Of a stretch of DNA of 64,000 nucleotides, positions 36,071 to 49,230 are shown piece after piece. A model generated the notes under the pieces. It saw nothing but the letters and a program-made list of their open reading frames with translations, made no database searches and was not told where the DNA came from. The translations under genes and the position numbers were made by a program. How positions within the stretch are numbered: the stretch's first letter is position 1; the number at the start of each line of letters is the position of its first letter. This stretch comes from Rhyacichthys aspro (taxonomy: Eukaryota > Chordata > Actinopteri > Gobiiformes > Rhyacichthyidae), in assembly GCA_036850595.1 (NCBI GenBank), contig CM072159.1, forward strand, positions 28,688,280 through 28,752,279, given 5' to 3'.

Positions 36071-36654
36071 GTGTAGCTGAAAGTCAGGTGGGCTCTGCTC
36101 TGATGGTCCACTCTGATAAACTGAACTGTTTGTGTGAGTCAGCAGAACCATAAGACCACTGTTTTGTGTCTGAGGTGTAACTAGGACACTGACCCACAGC
36201 AAAGCTCACAATCATCCTTCTCTGTTCCCTCAGGATAAGTTGCCGTTACTATTTTTTTTGCTGTTTAGAACCAGATCATTTTGTCTTGGTGACTGATGCT
36301 GCTCACATATTTATTTATTTATTTATTTGCTATAGTCATGTATTACAGCATTCATGTAAAGTCGACAGAAGTGAATATGATTTAACTTTTTGCTATTTGC
36401 TGCAATGCAATTTACAACAAGGGTGCATGATGGGAGAGGGGCTCTGTGTGGTGTGCATGAAACTGAGTGTGTCTGTGGGTGAATGTATCTGTAAGTATTA
36501 TCTTTGTGATTAACTGGTGATAGTCCTTCTGGCCTCACATGCAACAAAAGTCATGGAACTAGCGTTTGATTACAATCCATTTTTGTTTTATTTTGAAACA
36601 GACTATTTATATATAGTTTTTTAAGCTGCTTAAATTGCCGTACTTTTATATTAT
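36071..36654. other. Non-coding stretch
   Basis: No gene is seen; it holds the (ATTT)n tract listed separately. Confidence 0.4.
36309..36328. repeat. (ATTT)5 microsatellite
   Basis: Five perfect ATTT units. Confidence 0.9.
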
Positions 36655-36900
36655 ACTTTATTCATTCATTCTTTTTCTACGGTTTTGTCCCGTTGAGGTT
36701 GTGGCTGGTTGGAGCCTATCCCAGCAGCGTTGGGCCTGAGGCGGGGTACACCCTGGATGATGGTTTGCCGCAAGGTTGACATTTAGACACAGACTTGGAC
36801 AGACAACCATTCACTCTCACATTCATCCACTAGGGGCACTTTAGAGTCACCACGACCTCCTTGCTTTGAGGCAGGAGAACTAACCCTCTACCACCGTAAT
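36655..36900 (+). mobile_element. Fish dispersed repeat (GGAGCCTATCCCAGC type)
   Basis: The block begins with ATTCATTCATTC and TTTTTCTACGG. It continues with GGAGCCTATCCCAGC, GAGGCGGGGTACACCCTGG, GACAGACAACCATTCACTC and TTTAGAGTCACCA. I recognise this word order from a repeat that is very abundant in fish genomes. The copy is diverged and ends early. I cannot assign its class (LINE-derived or DNA element) from this copy alone. Confidence 0.65.
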
Positions 36901-36959
36901 CCCGCCTTTCCATTGTGCATTATAAATGAGGGCTGACAAGCTACTGTAGCTGGCCTTAA

Positions 36960-37500
36960 ATACAGTGCTAAAAACAGATGAAGTGAAACTGTTGTTTGGG
37001 TTGTCTCCAGTGTTGATGACCCCTGTGCACGTGTTTGTCCATTCTGTCCGTGGTACAAAAAACAAACACGTCCCTGTCTGTCTGTCTCCGAGGTGTGAGC
37101 AGAGTGGAAGGGGAAATAGATCGGAGCAGAGCTGTAATTTGGATGCTGACAGAGGAAGTGACTGAGGCCTGTGTGAGCGTGACAGTCTAAATGAATAGAG
37201 ACATCAGCGAGTGGACGGTGTGTTTTACTCACTCTGTCAGAGCCGCGACAGCCCTAAGTGCTTTTATCAAGCCGCCGCTCTCCTGCTGCCACTGTTCTGC
37301 CAGGGCTCCCACGTGTCCGGGAAAACCTGGAAATCTGAAGTAAAACATCCAAATGTTTGTCCTGGAAAATTGTAACTGTACTTGAACTCCCAGATTGTTT
37401 CAGTCACACTCAGCGGTAAAGTTGCTGTAGTTTGAATAGACCAATATAGCTCGGAACGCCACTTGAACTGAATAATGGCAGAAAAAGCGAGACAAAAATG
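36960..37500. promoter_or_regulatory. Candidate CNE cluster with two CACGTG E-boxes
   Basis: A balanced, CpG-containing block. Palindromic CACGTG boxes lie at 37028-37033 and 37310-37315. Open frames up to 114 codons exist on both strands and encode no recognisable domain. It lies directly to the right of a dispersed repeat. Confidence 0.36.
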
Positions 37501-39999
37501 ACTAGAGCCTGTGTTCATTGAGCAATTATAACCTTAGAACCAGTATCAGTGAGAAGCATTACATAAACTCTGTTCTCAAGCTGTCACTTCTTAAATTAAA
37601 ACGTTGCTTTTATTGTCTACACTGCATTAAAGTCAATCAGAACTTGTGGCATTAAATAGTGAGTCCCTACATTTTAGGAAACTGTCACAGCTCTATGAAT
37701 TTAATGTTCAGAAGGCTGATAAAAATGGAAACCGTCAGAAATATGCAGCGTGCCTTCAGCCTCTCACACTGCTACAAACCAGGATTAACTCTCTTCTATA
37801 CATTAATTATTAGCAATGCATCCAAGTTTCTCAAAGTGTGCTTAAAATCTGATTTCTAACTCTTATAAAAAGCCAACTTGTTGTTACTTGTCACGCATCC
37901 TCTTTGTAAAGGTGATCACTCTTTAGTCAGAAACCTACACAATTCAAAATAAAAGAAGAAAACTGTGAGTGTGTGTGTGTCTGTTGTAAATGATATGACC
38001 ACTAATGAAAAAACACTGGCCTTAACTCTCAAGAAAACATCCTTGAATGAATAATCTTTGCTTGCTGTTGAAAGTTGAGCAGGTGGTGAAGGAGGCAGGA
38101 GCAGAGGTGTCCCTGCCTCGTTGACACTGAATCCTCATCTTTCCTGTGTTCTCCAAGGCTGCAGTCACAGGAGAGGATATTAACAGCAAAAGTGTAGGCA
38201 ACAACTCGTGCGAATGCGACAAATGTCTCAGATAAAGTCAACTCGACCCTTAGCCTTCTCAGGAATATTACTTTTCTCTATTAATTTGTAAAACATTGAC
38301 TCCCTCTGACCTTGTTAATTGACTGTCTTACACTGAATAAAGGCTGTGTGTTTTTACTTGATGCATTCAATGTGCAGTTGATATGTGGCTCATTCACTCG
38401 AGGGCAACCCCAGAGCATTGTGTCAAAGTTATGACGACTAGAGACACAAAGGTTCAGGATACTTTAGCTTTATTGATAAGAAAAAAAAAAAAAAAAAACC
38501 TCCCACAACTTTTCTCTTCCGCAATATTATACCCTGAAATCTTTTGGCATTTTATTTAAGCTTTACTTTTCTAGAATTGTTTTATTTTTTGGTTCCAACA
38601 CTGATTCTTCCATGAGCACAGGAAACTGCAGTAATTGAAAAAAAATATTGTCTTATTGTTGCCTTTATTTAATTGATATATTTTTGGTAGATTTTGTTTG
38701 ATACAAGTATGCCTTTTATATTTTTGTTAATTAAATTTTTTTAGAGTGTGTGTTAGAGCAAGACAAGTTTCTCTGCGTTTAATTTTGTTGCACTTTCACA
38801 TATAAACTATACCCAGACAATATTTGGTTGTATTGTTTTGGACATTCAGAACAAATGTGGTTTTAAAGGCGCTGACCTGTCCAGGTTAGTAGAAATCACA
38901 AAGTTATCCCAAATATTTGCACTATTTCACACCCTGTCCCTGTGCTTTAGCAGTTTGTGATTTTAAAAAAGTGAAGTGGGTCTGGAACCCCTCCCAATCA
39001 ATCATAACTGGCCAATTAGAGGAGGGCTTTATGCAAGAGGCAGTTTATTCTGTCTATGTTTGCACTGTCCCTGATTTAGTTTTGAATCTAATTGGATTCA
39101 TTTGTTGGAAGGAAAAAAGACTGCGATGAAGTAGTTACACAATGTACTATTATTGGGAACAGTTGGAGTCAGGTCAAAAGCTAAACCTGAAAATGCATCC
39201 TTGCTTCCTAGAAATCCCCAGTTCATGGAGCCAGAGTCCAGAGAGCACTTACAATACTCTAACTGTGTGTGGGGTCGGAGTGAATGCTGCCAAAAGCAAA
39301 CACAAACAGGAAAGTCCAAATCAAATAAGAGCTTTACAGTTGTCCACCTGGACTGACTACCATGAAAGAAAACACTTTTAACTCCACCACTGACCAGAGA
39401 TGGACCAGGCTTTTATGTCACAATTATCACTGAATAGTCTAATAATGAATTGTGGGCTACCGTGCATTATTGTTATTGTTACCAAATAATGAAGACACAC
39501 AACAGGACCATCCTTACTGTATGAAATCTTGACTCAAAGAAGCAGAAAGCCTGGTCTTGAAACTAAAGGCTGTCTGCTGTAAGAGCTCTTGTGTCTTTAT
39601 TTTAGTTCCCATTGTGGCATTCTCAGAAATGAATTTCATTTTCAAATTCCTTCCTCTTCTTTTTAAAGCTTTTCTTTGTCCTTCCTCTTTCTTCAGAAAA
39701 AAAGATATTCTTGGTGGTACACATTGTTTTAGTCCTGTTCTGTGTTGCAGTTTTGTTATCAGTTTATTTTGCCTTTATTTTATTTTATTTTATTGTGAGC
39801 ATCGTGATTACAATTACAATTCTTCATGTTCACAGGAAGCCTTTTAAAGAGAAAAATAACAGTTCAGGTCAGACCGTACCGTTTCCTTTTTTGAAGACGA
39901 TGAAAAAACAAGTGAATAGAGCTTTGTCTTATACTTGAAGCCCTGGTAATTCTGAGTCTAAATTTATTCCAGTGTATGAGTAATATGAGAGTGAACAAA
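37501..39999. other. Non-coding AT-rich stretch
   Basis: No gene is seen. Frames of 60-96 codons on either strand are AT-biased and unrecognised. An A run at 38481-38498 is listed separately. TTTTA-rich sequence lies near 39776-39795. Confidence 0.42.
38481..38498. repeat. Poly-A run of 18
   Basis: An uninterrupted A run without a recognisable element body. Confidence 0.9.
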
Positions 40000-41330
40000 A
40001 GCTTTCTCTTGCCTCGATATAAACTCCCTGCCCTTCGCTCAGGATGTTAGCGTGTGTAGCCTGCTGTTCCTGTGATGCCGTGCCCTTCGTGAGGTCAGAG
40101 CCTGGGTTTGATGTGAGTAAGTGTTCGGCGGTCAGCTGCTCTTATGTGGCTGCAGCCCACTCTTTTGTTTGGTCTGGGCATTAGGAGCATAATTACACAG
40201 ACAGATGCCGTGACTCTCAGTATGAACAGTGGTTATTGTCTTGAGACTGAGAAAGACTCCAGTTTTATCCATCTTCATTCACAGTATTTACCAGTGAAGC
40301 ACAAATACCGAGTTTAATGTTCTTGGTAGACCTTGTTTAAAAAGAAGTGCTGATTTCATTGCCTTACTTGTCCTTTAGGTATGAATGCAATGCAAGAGTT
40401 TCTTTGAAATCTCGTTTGTTTTGGCGTGTTATAAGCTGTCAATAGGCAGATCGCCAGCGGCAGGGTCTTTTTGACGGCATCATTCACCGTTAAACAAGTA
40501 AATGAAGACAACGTGAAGCTGTAAGCTAAAACACAGCCTTCTAACGATGCTCTCTTTTATCCGTGTGGCTCCTATTAACGAGTGACGCAGAAGCTGCAGA
40601 TGAATCAACCTTTTTAGCCCAGAGATCTGCCCTCTTACATGTGGCGCACAGGAATCAACGCGACCGAGGCCGATCCCAGATCTGAGCGGCCCGGGAAGCA
40701 GGGCAGCGCTCTCAAACAGGAAGTGGAGGAGATCAAACGCACCAATCAGATTGCGGTGTGCTGAGACTAAACATCATCACCCCACAGGAAGGAAGTAGCT
40801 GCGTCTGAATTACGGCACGCAGGCTGAGTGTGTGCGTTTACATCCCACACCCAAATATTTAGCTGAGTGCAACTGCCACCCTCTGTCCCAGCGCTGTGAT
40901 TAGACAGCGCTGTGTGTCGGGCCGTCTACAACCATAGTCTCCGCTTCTGTGTGTGTACAGAGGGGTCGAAATGGAAGTCCTACAGGACCACCTTGGCGAA
41001 CAATGCCTCTTTCATTTCACTGGAGCGTTTGACTGGCCTCTGTGTCTGAGAGCAGCCACACAGGAAACACACACACACTCCCGCAGACACACACAACTTC
41101 ACATAAACATGCGAGCATTAATTGGCACACACTTTGGGGGGATCCATTGGAGTCTCAGTTTTCACGAAGACTACAAGTGTGTGTGTGTGTTTTTGTGGAG
41201 TCGCTCAGGTAATTTGGCCCGATGGTCTGCAGCCTTAGACACTGAGGAATGTGCCACTGGAGGTTGCTCTTTTGGACTGAAGGGGGCAGGGCAGAAGATG
41301 GAGCAATTCAGAAAAGCCATATGTTATGTT
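40000..41330. promoter_or_regulatory. Candidate CNE cluster
   Basis: A series of GC/CpG-richer segments (40010-40210, 40430-40960 and 41000-41160) separated by less distinct sequence and CA/GT tracts (41069-41096 and near 41180). The middle segment is among the GC-richest of the window, with a GGCCCGGG patch near 40688-40695. The 135-codon plus frame at 40953-41360 crosses the CA tract and has no recognisable domain. Confidence 0.33.
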
Positions 41331-43619
41331 TCCAACTTTAAACTTCATCATAAATATTGACTAAAAGACAACAAAGGTATTCCAAATGATTAGAGGTCAG
41401 TGATGTTTGATAAATTATAAAACACATTGGTTTGAAGCTTCTCTCTTTCCTTATGCTCTGAATATATTTATTTACAATCCATATTTTATTTTAGAGATGT
41501 AATTTTTCCTCGAGACCTGGCTAAAACATTTCTTTCTTTGTTTCCAGTAAACAAAAAGTCCTTAAATCCTTGAATAACAGTAACAGATTCTCCAGTTGAG
41601 AAGCTCTTCATTGCCAAGTATCTAGAATAATCATTGTGAAGTTGACCTACACATTTATGGATGTTATCAGCCATCCTGTAACACATAAAAAAAAAAAAGA
41701 AAAAAAAAAAAAAACATGCTGCAAAAAGACCTTAGTAGGTTTTTGTTATTTGTTGACGGGAGAAAAAATCTGAGCATAATATTGTACAATACTAAATCTT
41801 ATTGTAGCTTGCTGCCCAACACTAGCCATTTAATAAAGTTAGTCACACTAGATTATTTTTGAAAATGTCTGTATTTTTACTTCATTGTTATGTTACAATG
41901 TAGACACAATGATGCTTGAACACACTTTAAGAACACGAGATATTTAAATAAATTATTAAAGCAACACTATATAACTATTGCATATCGTCATTTCATATTT
42001 AATAAATGTATTTAATAATTTAACTTTTTTGTTAATCTGAATGTTACATAATAGAGTAGCTGTCAAACCGGGCCTGCTTGCTCTTTTCAAGCAGGAAGTA
42101 AAGAGTTGCATTGTGCTTTAGATGAAGATATACAAAAGTCATTATCTACATGGGACTGAAAATAGACAATAAATAGACATTTTCAATCCCAGGATGTATT
42201 TCTGTAAACGGATGTATGGTCACTGGCCCTTCAGTTTGCTCCTCCTACTCCGCACTAAAGAGCTATTTGTTAGTTTTGGGCCCTTGTGAACCTGGTTTAC
42301 ATTTTATACGATGTATGATGTAGGTGATGCACTAAAAGGTAAAAAAAAAAGATCTTTTTGCCGAGTGTAAAGTGGTGACAGGGTAAAGGGCCATTGTTAT
42401 GGTTTTAGTTTTAAAAGAAAGGTGCAACAAATCATTGAAACACAGAAATATATTACAACATACAATACTCCCGATGTGCCTCTATAAAACGCTGTGTGCC
42501 ACCTACTGCAGCAGAGGACGAGATGGAGCTATTACTCTTTATATCACGCCTTGGAAATGACTTTGGGTTTATAGTAGCACAGTTACTAAGAAACCGAAAG
42601 TTGGTATGAGCTGTTGGATCTGGTACGAGAAGTTAAAAACAAAAGACAGCTGAGGTCTCGGAGCTCAAATTATCTCCACTCACGCCTGCCATGAAAAATT
42701 CTCAGGGTAACACCAGTGTTGGCAGCACTTCCTCCAGCAGATGGGAAAATGGGAAAGTATTAATGTGTATAACATACTGAGCTGTGAAGAACATAACCAT
42801 CACTGAAGTACGGCTCGAGGTGATCTGTGCCTGTTGATCAGCACCTGAAATCTGTCTGCACTGAAAAATAATACTGTGTGTATGAAAAAAACTGTCTCCA
42901 GGGAAATGGAAGCAGAGCCAACAGTGTCACATGTGACACATCTTCATAAATATTGAATGTACACTTTGCAAAACTCTGGTGTAGTCCCAAAAGTTCAAAG
43001 TTCACATTTTAGTTTGGAAACTGCTGAAAGTAATGCAAAGTCAGTTTGTGTTTCAGAGTAAATACTGTATTATAGATGTATCCTTACTTACTCTACATCT
43101 ATAAACTAAACTAAATAATTGCAAAGTGACAAAAAAGGTAACAAAATATGACATCAACATTTATTATTTGCTCCCAGAGGTTGACCTTCATTGACTCAAA
43201 CAATTTCATAATCAAATTAAACAACATTATTAAATATTATTGTAAAGCATTCAGCCACATTCAACTCACTTTACAAATGCATCAAACAGAAATGATCATA
43301 TTCTATACTTTGATGCATATACATTCATACAAGTTGTTTACAAAATAACTTCTCTATTTATCATAACTCTCCTATTGAAATATAAGGTGCAGCAATAGCA
43401 AGGTCTTTTCTTTCAAAATGAATGTTGATGTGTCCAGATTTACCAGACCTTTTACACAAGGACAACGAAAGTGAGTTTAAATCCCCGTCTTAAATAACTG
43501 CATTCATTTATTTGTGTTTCTGTCTGTTCTTAAAGCTTAATAACCACAATAACATGAACATATATTGGTCTTGTAATGACAGAAAGATAGAAATGACAAT
43601 AAACAGAGTCCATTTGTTT
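41331..43619. other. Non-coding AT-rich stretch
   Basis: No gene is seen. It includes a long A-rich run (41687-41714) and a possible eroded repeat beginning AAAGCAACACTATATAAC near 41959. The segment 42480-42740 is slightly more balanced. Confidence 0.4.
41687..41714. repeat. Poly-A tract interrupted once by G
   Basis: 27 of 28 bases are A. No retroposon body was identified to its left. Confidence 0.9.
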
Positions 43620-44470
43620 TTCCCGTTTGTTTTTTGAGTCATTGTGAGGTGCGTTAATACGACAGGTCGGTGTCGTGTTTCTTCCAGTGCGCGGCGTGCC
43701 TTGTGAAACCTGTCCGTCTGTCAGTCATAATAACTATAGGTTCGCCATCTGCAACTGTCCCAATCCCTCTTCTTGATTGCATCGAGCCCTAAATGACCAG
43801 ATGTTTCATCACTATTATGGCATTAGCGCTGAGCTCAATAGGCAGATGTGTGTCTCTCTCGGCTGATTGTTGTCATGATAGAGAATAGTCTGATTACCTC
43901 TTCTGATTAGGCCAATGGGCTGCTAATCCCTCCACAGCGCTTTAGTGTGAGTCCACGGCCTGCTGCTTAGACAATAAGAGTTTTATTATGTACAAAAACA
44001 CTTGTATCTATCAGTTAAAGGCACACACAGAAGAGTAAGGTACAGTTAAAGCGGCCTAACGGCACAGGTCACACAGATAAACACACTCAGCCGTGGTTTA
44101 TAACATGCACTTGGCCACTCATCCCAAATGTCATGTTTATCTGATCCGTATTAAAGACCCCGCGACAATGGAACAGATGGGGCTGCCTTTTGTCCTACAA
44201 GTGCACAGAGGGGACACACACTCGCAGAGATGTGTGTGCGCCCGGGTCTCTCGGTGGGCCATGGGAGTAGGGTTGAGGTTGTGATTGTGTTTAGCCAAGC
44301 AGAGTGATTGTGCTCTACAGGGGAGCCAGCCTGCTCTCATCACGCCAGACGGACAACACACACACACTCGCAAACAAACACACACACAGACCCCACAACT
44401 TCTGAGTGGTATTCGCTTTAAATATCTGTCACTGGTTTGTCCCGAAAGCTCAGTGAGGTCAGAATTATTC
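43620..44470. promoter_or_regulatory. Candidate CNE cluster
   Basis: About 850 bp of balanced sequence with CpGs. The left part holds GCATTAGCGCTGAGC near 43820, TGATTACC and TGATTAGGCCAATGG near 43891-43918, and TAATCC at 43924-43929 (OTX/PITX type), all in one compact run. The right part (44040-44290) continues balanced, then passes into a CA tract (44355-44389). Both strands are open over parts of it, without recognisable products. Confidence 0.43.
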
Positions 44471-45359
44471 ATCAGGTAGTGCTGCTTTTCTGGAGCAAGG
44501 CAGCTACTGAATACTTTCTTTAGCTACAAATCTCACTCAGTGGTGACTTATATTTGTGCGCTGTTAAAAGACTCATTGTTAGACAGCTTGACTAGATCTA
44601 AGGATGTACTAAAGATAGTTTTTTTGATCATGTTGCTGAAACAAGTCGAACCTGACCTTAGTGGGTGTTATCAATCCACTTGTGCTTAAAAAAATAACTA
44701 GTAGCAGCTAATTTTGTGCGTAGCTCGTCATTCTTTGTGTTTCCCAAACTCTTCTATAGTAACATCTGGCTCCATAAACTCAACAAAGTGACAAAACTCT
44801 CAGATGTTGACTTTTAAAGGTTTCTTTTTACGGTAACTTGACACGTCATAGTGAAAAGCTCCAACATGACAACATCAATAATCATAATATCCATATCGCG
44901 AGAAAGAACTGCTTGTTGCTTGTTCAACAATATTATGGTCTTCCATCAGATCTAGAGCTAGTTTGGACCAAGAGACGTTAATCCCTAGCATTTCTTTATA
45001 ATTTCACTGTGTCAAAAGGTGTATTTAAATATTGCAGGCCATATAGTCATCACAATATGCAACACATTACTGCAACATATAGCCCTACACTTACAGCCAT
45101 TAATGCTGTAGTTCGTTGTGAGTGAAATGCAGCAGCTCTTTAAGTGTGGACAGTGTAGGACATGGATCCTGCTCCAGACCTGCCTCTTGTGCAAAATCCC
45201 ACGACACAATTGTTTCATGTTGTTGACACGTATCTTATTTTGTCCATGTGTTAGACTGGATGTATTTGTATTTGTCACTGAGCTGTCCTCTTGTGCAGTT
45301 CGTGTTCTGGTGTTGTGCTGCTGTGTGTCTAAGTGCTCATTGTGCAGCCTCACTGTAGG
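44471..45359. other. Non-coding stretch, part of a possible dispersed repeat
   Basis: No gene is seen. The segment 44752-44800 shares an exact 19-bp word and flanking similarity with 55215-55260, which suggests an unnamed dispersed repeat. Frames of 88 and 135 codons on opposite strands near 45012-45419 overlap and are treated as chance. Confidence 0.38.
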
Positions 45360-45860
45360 AGCAGGTTCCCAGCTCGCAGCATAAAGCCACCAGTCCAGCT
45401 CGGCGGCTCCACTCGGCATGCACCTGGCGTCCCCTCACACAGCACCATTATTAATTGCTAATACATATTTATGTGGCACAAATTTGCCATTTGTTTATGC
45501 ATAAAATTATCAATAGAGCAGGGCGCTTAGCCAGAGAAAACGGTGACCTTTTTAAGGAGTAATAAATGGAGCTCAATGCGTGTGTGTGTCTGTGCGGGTT
45601 TATGTAATGGCTGTTGTTTCACAGAGAGGTGTTTGGCTGGAACAAGGGGAGGAGGGTGGCAGATTTGCGACTGGATGTGACTGAGAGGCAGCTCAGTCCG
45701 GCCAACAGGAGATCTACTGATCTGGATGTTTACTCACAGTTGGTTTTTCACACACAATGAGCTGTTTTTGTGCTCAGCTTCATTAACTGTGTCCACGCTG
45801 AGGGTGCCCAAGGGTGTGTGTAGATGGACATGTATGTGAGTGTATGACATTGTTTATCTG
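45360..45860. promoter_or_regulatory. Candidate CNE with dense homeodomain words
   Basis: The segment 45440-45560 is very CNE-like. It has CATTATTAATTGCTAATAC (45446-45464) with several overlapping TAAT/ATTA cores, a perfect palindrome TTATGCATAA (45495-45504), and an ATTATCAATAG word near 45507. A balanced segment with CpGs follows (45520-45700). No transposon signature. Confidence 0.45.
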
Positions 45861-46969
45861 CCAAATAGATGGAACTACTCAGGAGCATTGACCACCACAT
45901 CCTCTAGGTTTATAATGGGCTGAAGACCACACAAAACACTTAAACAAGATCATAATTCAACACTTTATATGCAATATAATGTCAAAACTGGTGCAAGCTA
46001 AAGAAACTCTGGAGTTCTTAAGTTGAAGCTGACACACCTCTTTTTTCAGTATGAGTACATCAAACTAAGGACACATTATACACAGAAATATGTTCAATAC
46101 TGAGTACTGGTATCACTATTTGGATAAAAAAAATGTAATTTCACATCAGTGACAAATGATTGTGTGAAGAGGGACACAACCAGAAACAGTGATATTCAAA
46201 GATTCAAAGAAGAACTTTTTCCTTGAATTAGAATCCAGGGACCTTCAGGTTTGAGCTAAAGACTAAATTGAGACCTGTAACAAGAGGTTTTGAGATCGGT
46301 CAAATCAACAAGACCAAGTACTACAAAAGTTATATACATTAGTGTATATTTGAAGTAAAGTGTTTCTGTCTGCCTATACATCAGTAGAATTGAACTAGAC
46401 GTGAGGTGAATGGACCAGGCTGGACGGCTCTGCTCTGGTAAATGGGCTTAATGAGAACAGATTGAAAACTCTATTCTAAACCTGGTTTAATAATGACACA
46501 TGGAAACAAAGGCTCCTTAATAAGAAATAGAGCATTAGGCAGAAATCACAGGGTCAAGCACTCTGAATGCTACAGCTCTTTTTATTTTCCTCCACAATTA
46601 ACTGAAAACAGACATGAACATTAGCTTAATAGCAACATTAACCAATGTCATCTTCAAATATGGGAGACAAGGACAAGTGTCGTTTTAATGAGACATTTAA
46701 TAGATGATTTTACTTTTAGAAGATAAAACTTCATTTCATTATTTGTTTGAAACATCTAGCAGGTCAACCTATGTATTGTTTGTTATTATTTTAACTTTTT
46801 CGAGAGTTAATCCATTAGTCTGAGGTGTTTTTAACATGTTTATGGCCTGAACCTCTGTCTTTTTTTCTCTCTTTTCTCTGTTTTCAGTGTTTTCTGATTC
46901 TGAATCCTGTCGTCTTTGTCCTCAGTTCCTCTTTTTCACAGTTTTAAGTCTCCTCTTCAGTGTCTTTTC
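45861..46969. other. Non-coding AT-rich stretch
   Basis: No gene or transposon recognised. A pyrimidine-rich run (46855-46960) contains acceptor-like TTTTCAG words, but no exon follows. Confidence 0.4.
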
Positions 46970-47400
46970 TCTAATATTTCTGAAGCGCGTTGTCACAGTG
47001 TCAGTCTAAGTGTGAAATCCAGCTAAATGTGTGCGCTTCTTCTTTTCGCAGCACTGTTCGTCGTTCTGATGGGTATCCAGCGTGTGGCAGAGCTGCTTCT
47101 CCAGAGACTCTTGTAGGTCAGCTGCTATTTTCACACCACACAGACTCTGACATTACTGCATGGAGTGTGTAAGTGCTTCTGATGTAAAACTATGGCATCT
47201 TTCTCCTATATGCTCTCAAACACACACTTGTGGACGGCAGGTCTCTGTGGAGCGCTGCTTTCATGTGGCCTTCATGGGGTCACACACAGGGCTCAAGTCA
47301 GTTTCCATGACGACACAGTCAGCATCCAGCCAATGGGTCGTTTGAGAAGGCCTCTGCGGGGCCAGTGAACATGCAGTAAACATCATATCTGTGCATCTAC
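46970..47400. promoter_or_regulatory. Weak candidate CNE
   Basis: A more balanced block with CpGs. The segment 47240-47370, which includes a GCCAATGGG CCAAT-like word near 47329, is the most CNE-like. No diagnostic motif group. Confidence 0.25.
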
Positions 47401-48639
47401 ATACAGGCAGAAGGCTGAGAGAGGATTAGTGCAACATGCAATTCATGTGCAGAAATGAAGGCTATCTGAACAGAACACATTCATATGGAAAGTGTATATA
47501 TGCAGAGAGTCAGAGTGAGGTAAAAAGCAGCTATTCAGTTTCACTATATTTTCACATTCATCCACAGCATGAAGCAATATAGACCTTAGAAAACAGTTTT
47601 ACTAGAAACAAATCATGCACAAGGATATTATTAATTGTAAACTTTGTCTCAGCAGGCGAAATCAAGTAAAAGTAAGAATACTATACTCTTACTCTTGAAA
47701 AGGTTGCATTATACTGGTTTTAAATACAATAGTGAGAAAACATCCTGACACTGTCACATTTTACATAAAGAAACAGCACAGCTCTGTGAATGTGTAACGC
47801 AGCTGTTATGGATGTCCTTAGTGTTACATTTTTCTAGAAAATACAGTTCAACATGATTTAAAATTTGACTCTGTTTTTAAGTATATATATTTATGTTTAT
47901 ATATATAGATCATCTGTTTACCTGTCTACCTGCAATTTAGTTTTTGTGTTTGGCTTTTATTTTAACTTAAAAGTCACTGAAAATTTAACATTTCAAAGTG
48001 CAGTTTTGCATTTGGTTTTTTTAAACCACAGACACAAGGTGAGTTTTTGTGTAATTTTGTCTTACGATCACTAAAAGGTCTGAAAATGCAGACAAACTGA
48101 GACGTTTGTAGAACATTTATAACTATAAAATTATAATTATATTATATTATAACAAGGTACTTGTCTTTTCTCATCTTGAGACCCATTGTTTTCACTGAGC
48201 ATTAGCAGCAACCCTCTACATTCACAACTAAGTGTAATGTGTAACTTTTCACATATTTAGACGTCACTATTTTATTGACATTATTTAACCTGTCCCTTGC
48301 ATGTGTTGGTGTTAACATGGCAAACTGCATTTTGCTTGAATATCTGTAAAAAAAAAAGTGTTTATATCTATATAACATTTTTACATTTTTGAATATTATT
48401 CCAGTTTTTTTTTACCACACTCTACAACCCACTTCTGGTCCATACCGGCTGATAGTCCAGTTACGTTGCAGCTTACACCAGTTTTACCATATTTCCTCCC
48501 ATTAACAGTGATAATGGCTTTTTATCTGTTTATGTTGATTGACAGGGTTTGCCGTAGACCCATCGACATTTCTATGTAAAATGTTGGTTTACTCCCAGTT
48601 TTTGATTCATATGCTTTTCTCAATAATAAAGTCAGCCCC
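47401..48639. other. Very AT-rich non-coding stretch
   Basis: No gene is seen. TA-rich simple sequence lies at 47880-47908 and at 48120-48152. Confidence 0.42.
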
Positions 48640-48930
48640 ATATTAGCCTTTTTTCTTACACATTTGAGTCTGTTTATGTTCCAGTTTTCTCCGGTGTAAT
48701 GGGGTTGAACTAGTGAATGAACTGGGGCATTGGGAGCTGGGGGGATCAGAGGCGGCTAAAAAAGTAAGTGGTCTCAAAGAGCATATGGACGGTGGGGACA
48801 GTGGGATTGTTTGTTTTGGGGAATGATAGCAGAAGGAAACAGGCAGCGCAATGTTCAGCTGAGACAAAAGAGACATATGGAGCCTGAACTCTTACTTCAA
48901 ACCCCGAGGTTAGTGAGGTCTTACTTCACT
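48640..48930. promoter_or_regulatory. Weak candidate CNE
   Basis: A G-rich, less AT-biased block with a GGGATTGTTTG SOX/FOX-like word near 48802. It is flanked by AT-rich DNA. Confidence 0.24.
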
Positions 48931-49230
48931 TTTAGTGGAGAATTTAGGCTCAAATACAGCAGGGCCAATAAAAATGTTGATTGTTTATTTTTCTGTTTTT
49001 ATCTGAAGTCAAATCCAATTCAAATGCAGTTGTACATTTTTAATTACACGTAAAAATGCTTCTTTTATGCTCTATGCCAAAAAAAACAAAACAACAACAA
49101 TAGCAAAGCAGCAGCAGTAGGCATTGCCCTCATAGTGAAAATAAACTGGATATATTTCTCTTTACACAGCACAAAAAGCCGCAAAGCGCTCTGTTAAATC
49201 AAAGCACATGGTTAAATCAACTTGTTCATA
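48931..49230. other. Non-coding AT-rich stretch
   Basis: No gene or identifiable transposon; A-rich with CAA/CAG triplets near 49090-49120. Confidence 0.4.

Noticed and set aside
40953..41360. 135-codon plus-strand frame
   Set aside because: It crosses CA/GT tracts and encodes Thr-His repeats from the microsatellite; no domain.
46855..46990. Chain of TTTTCAG/CCTCAG acceptor-like sites
   Set aside because: It is a pyrimidine-rich run without an exon-like open block or donor after it.
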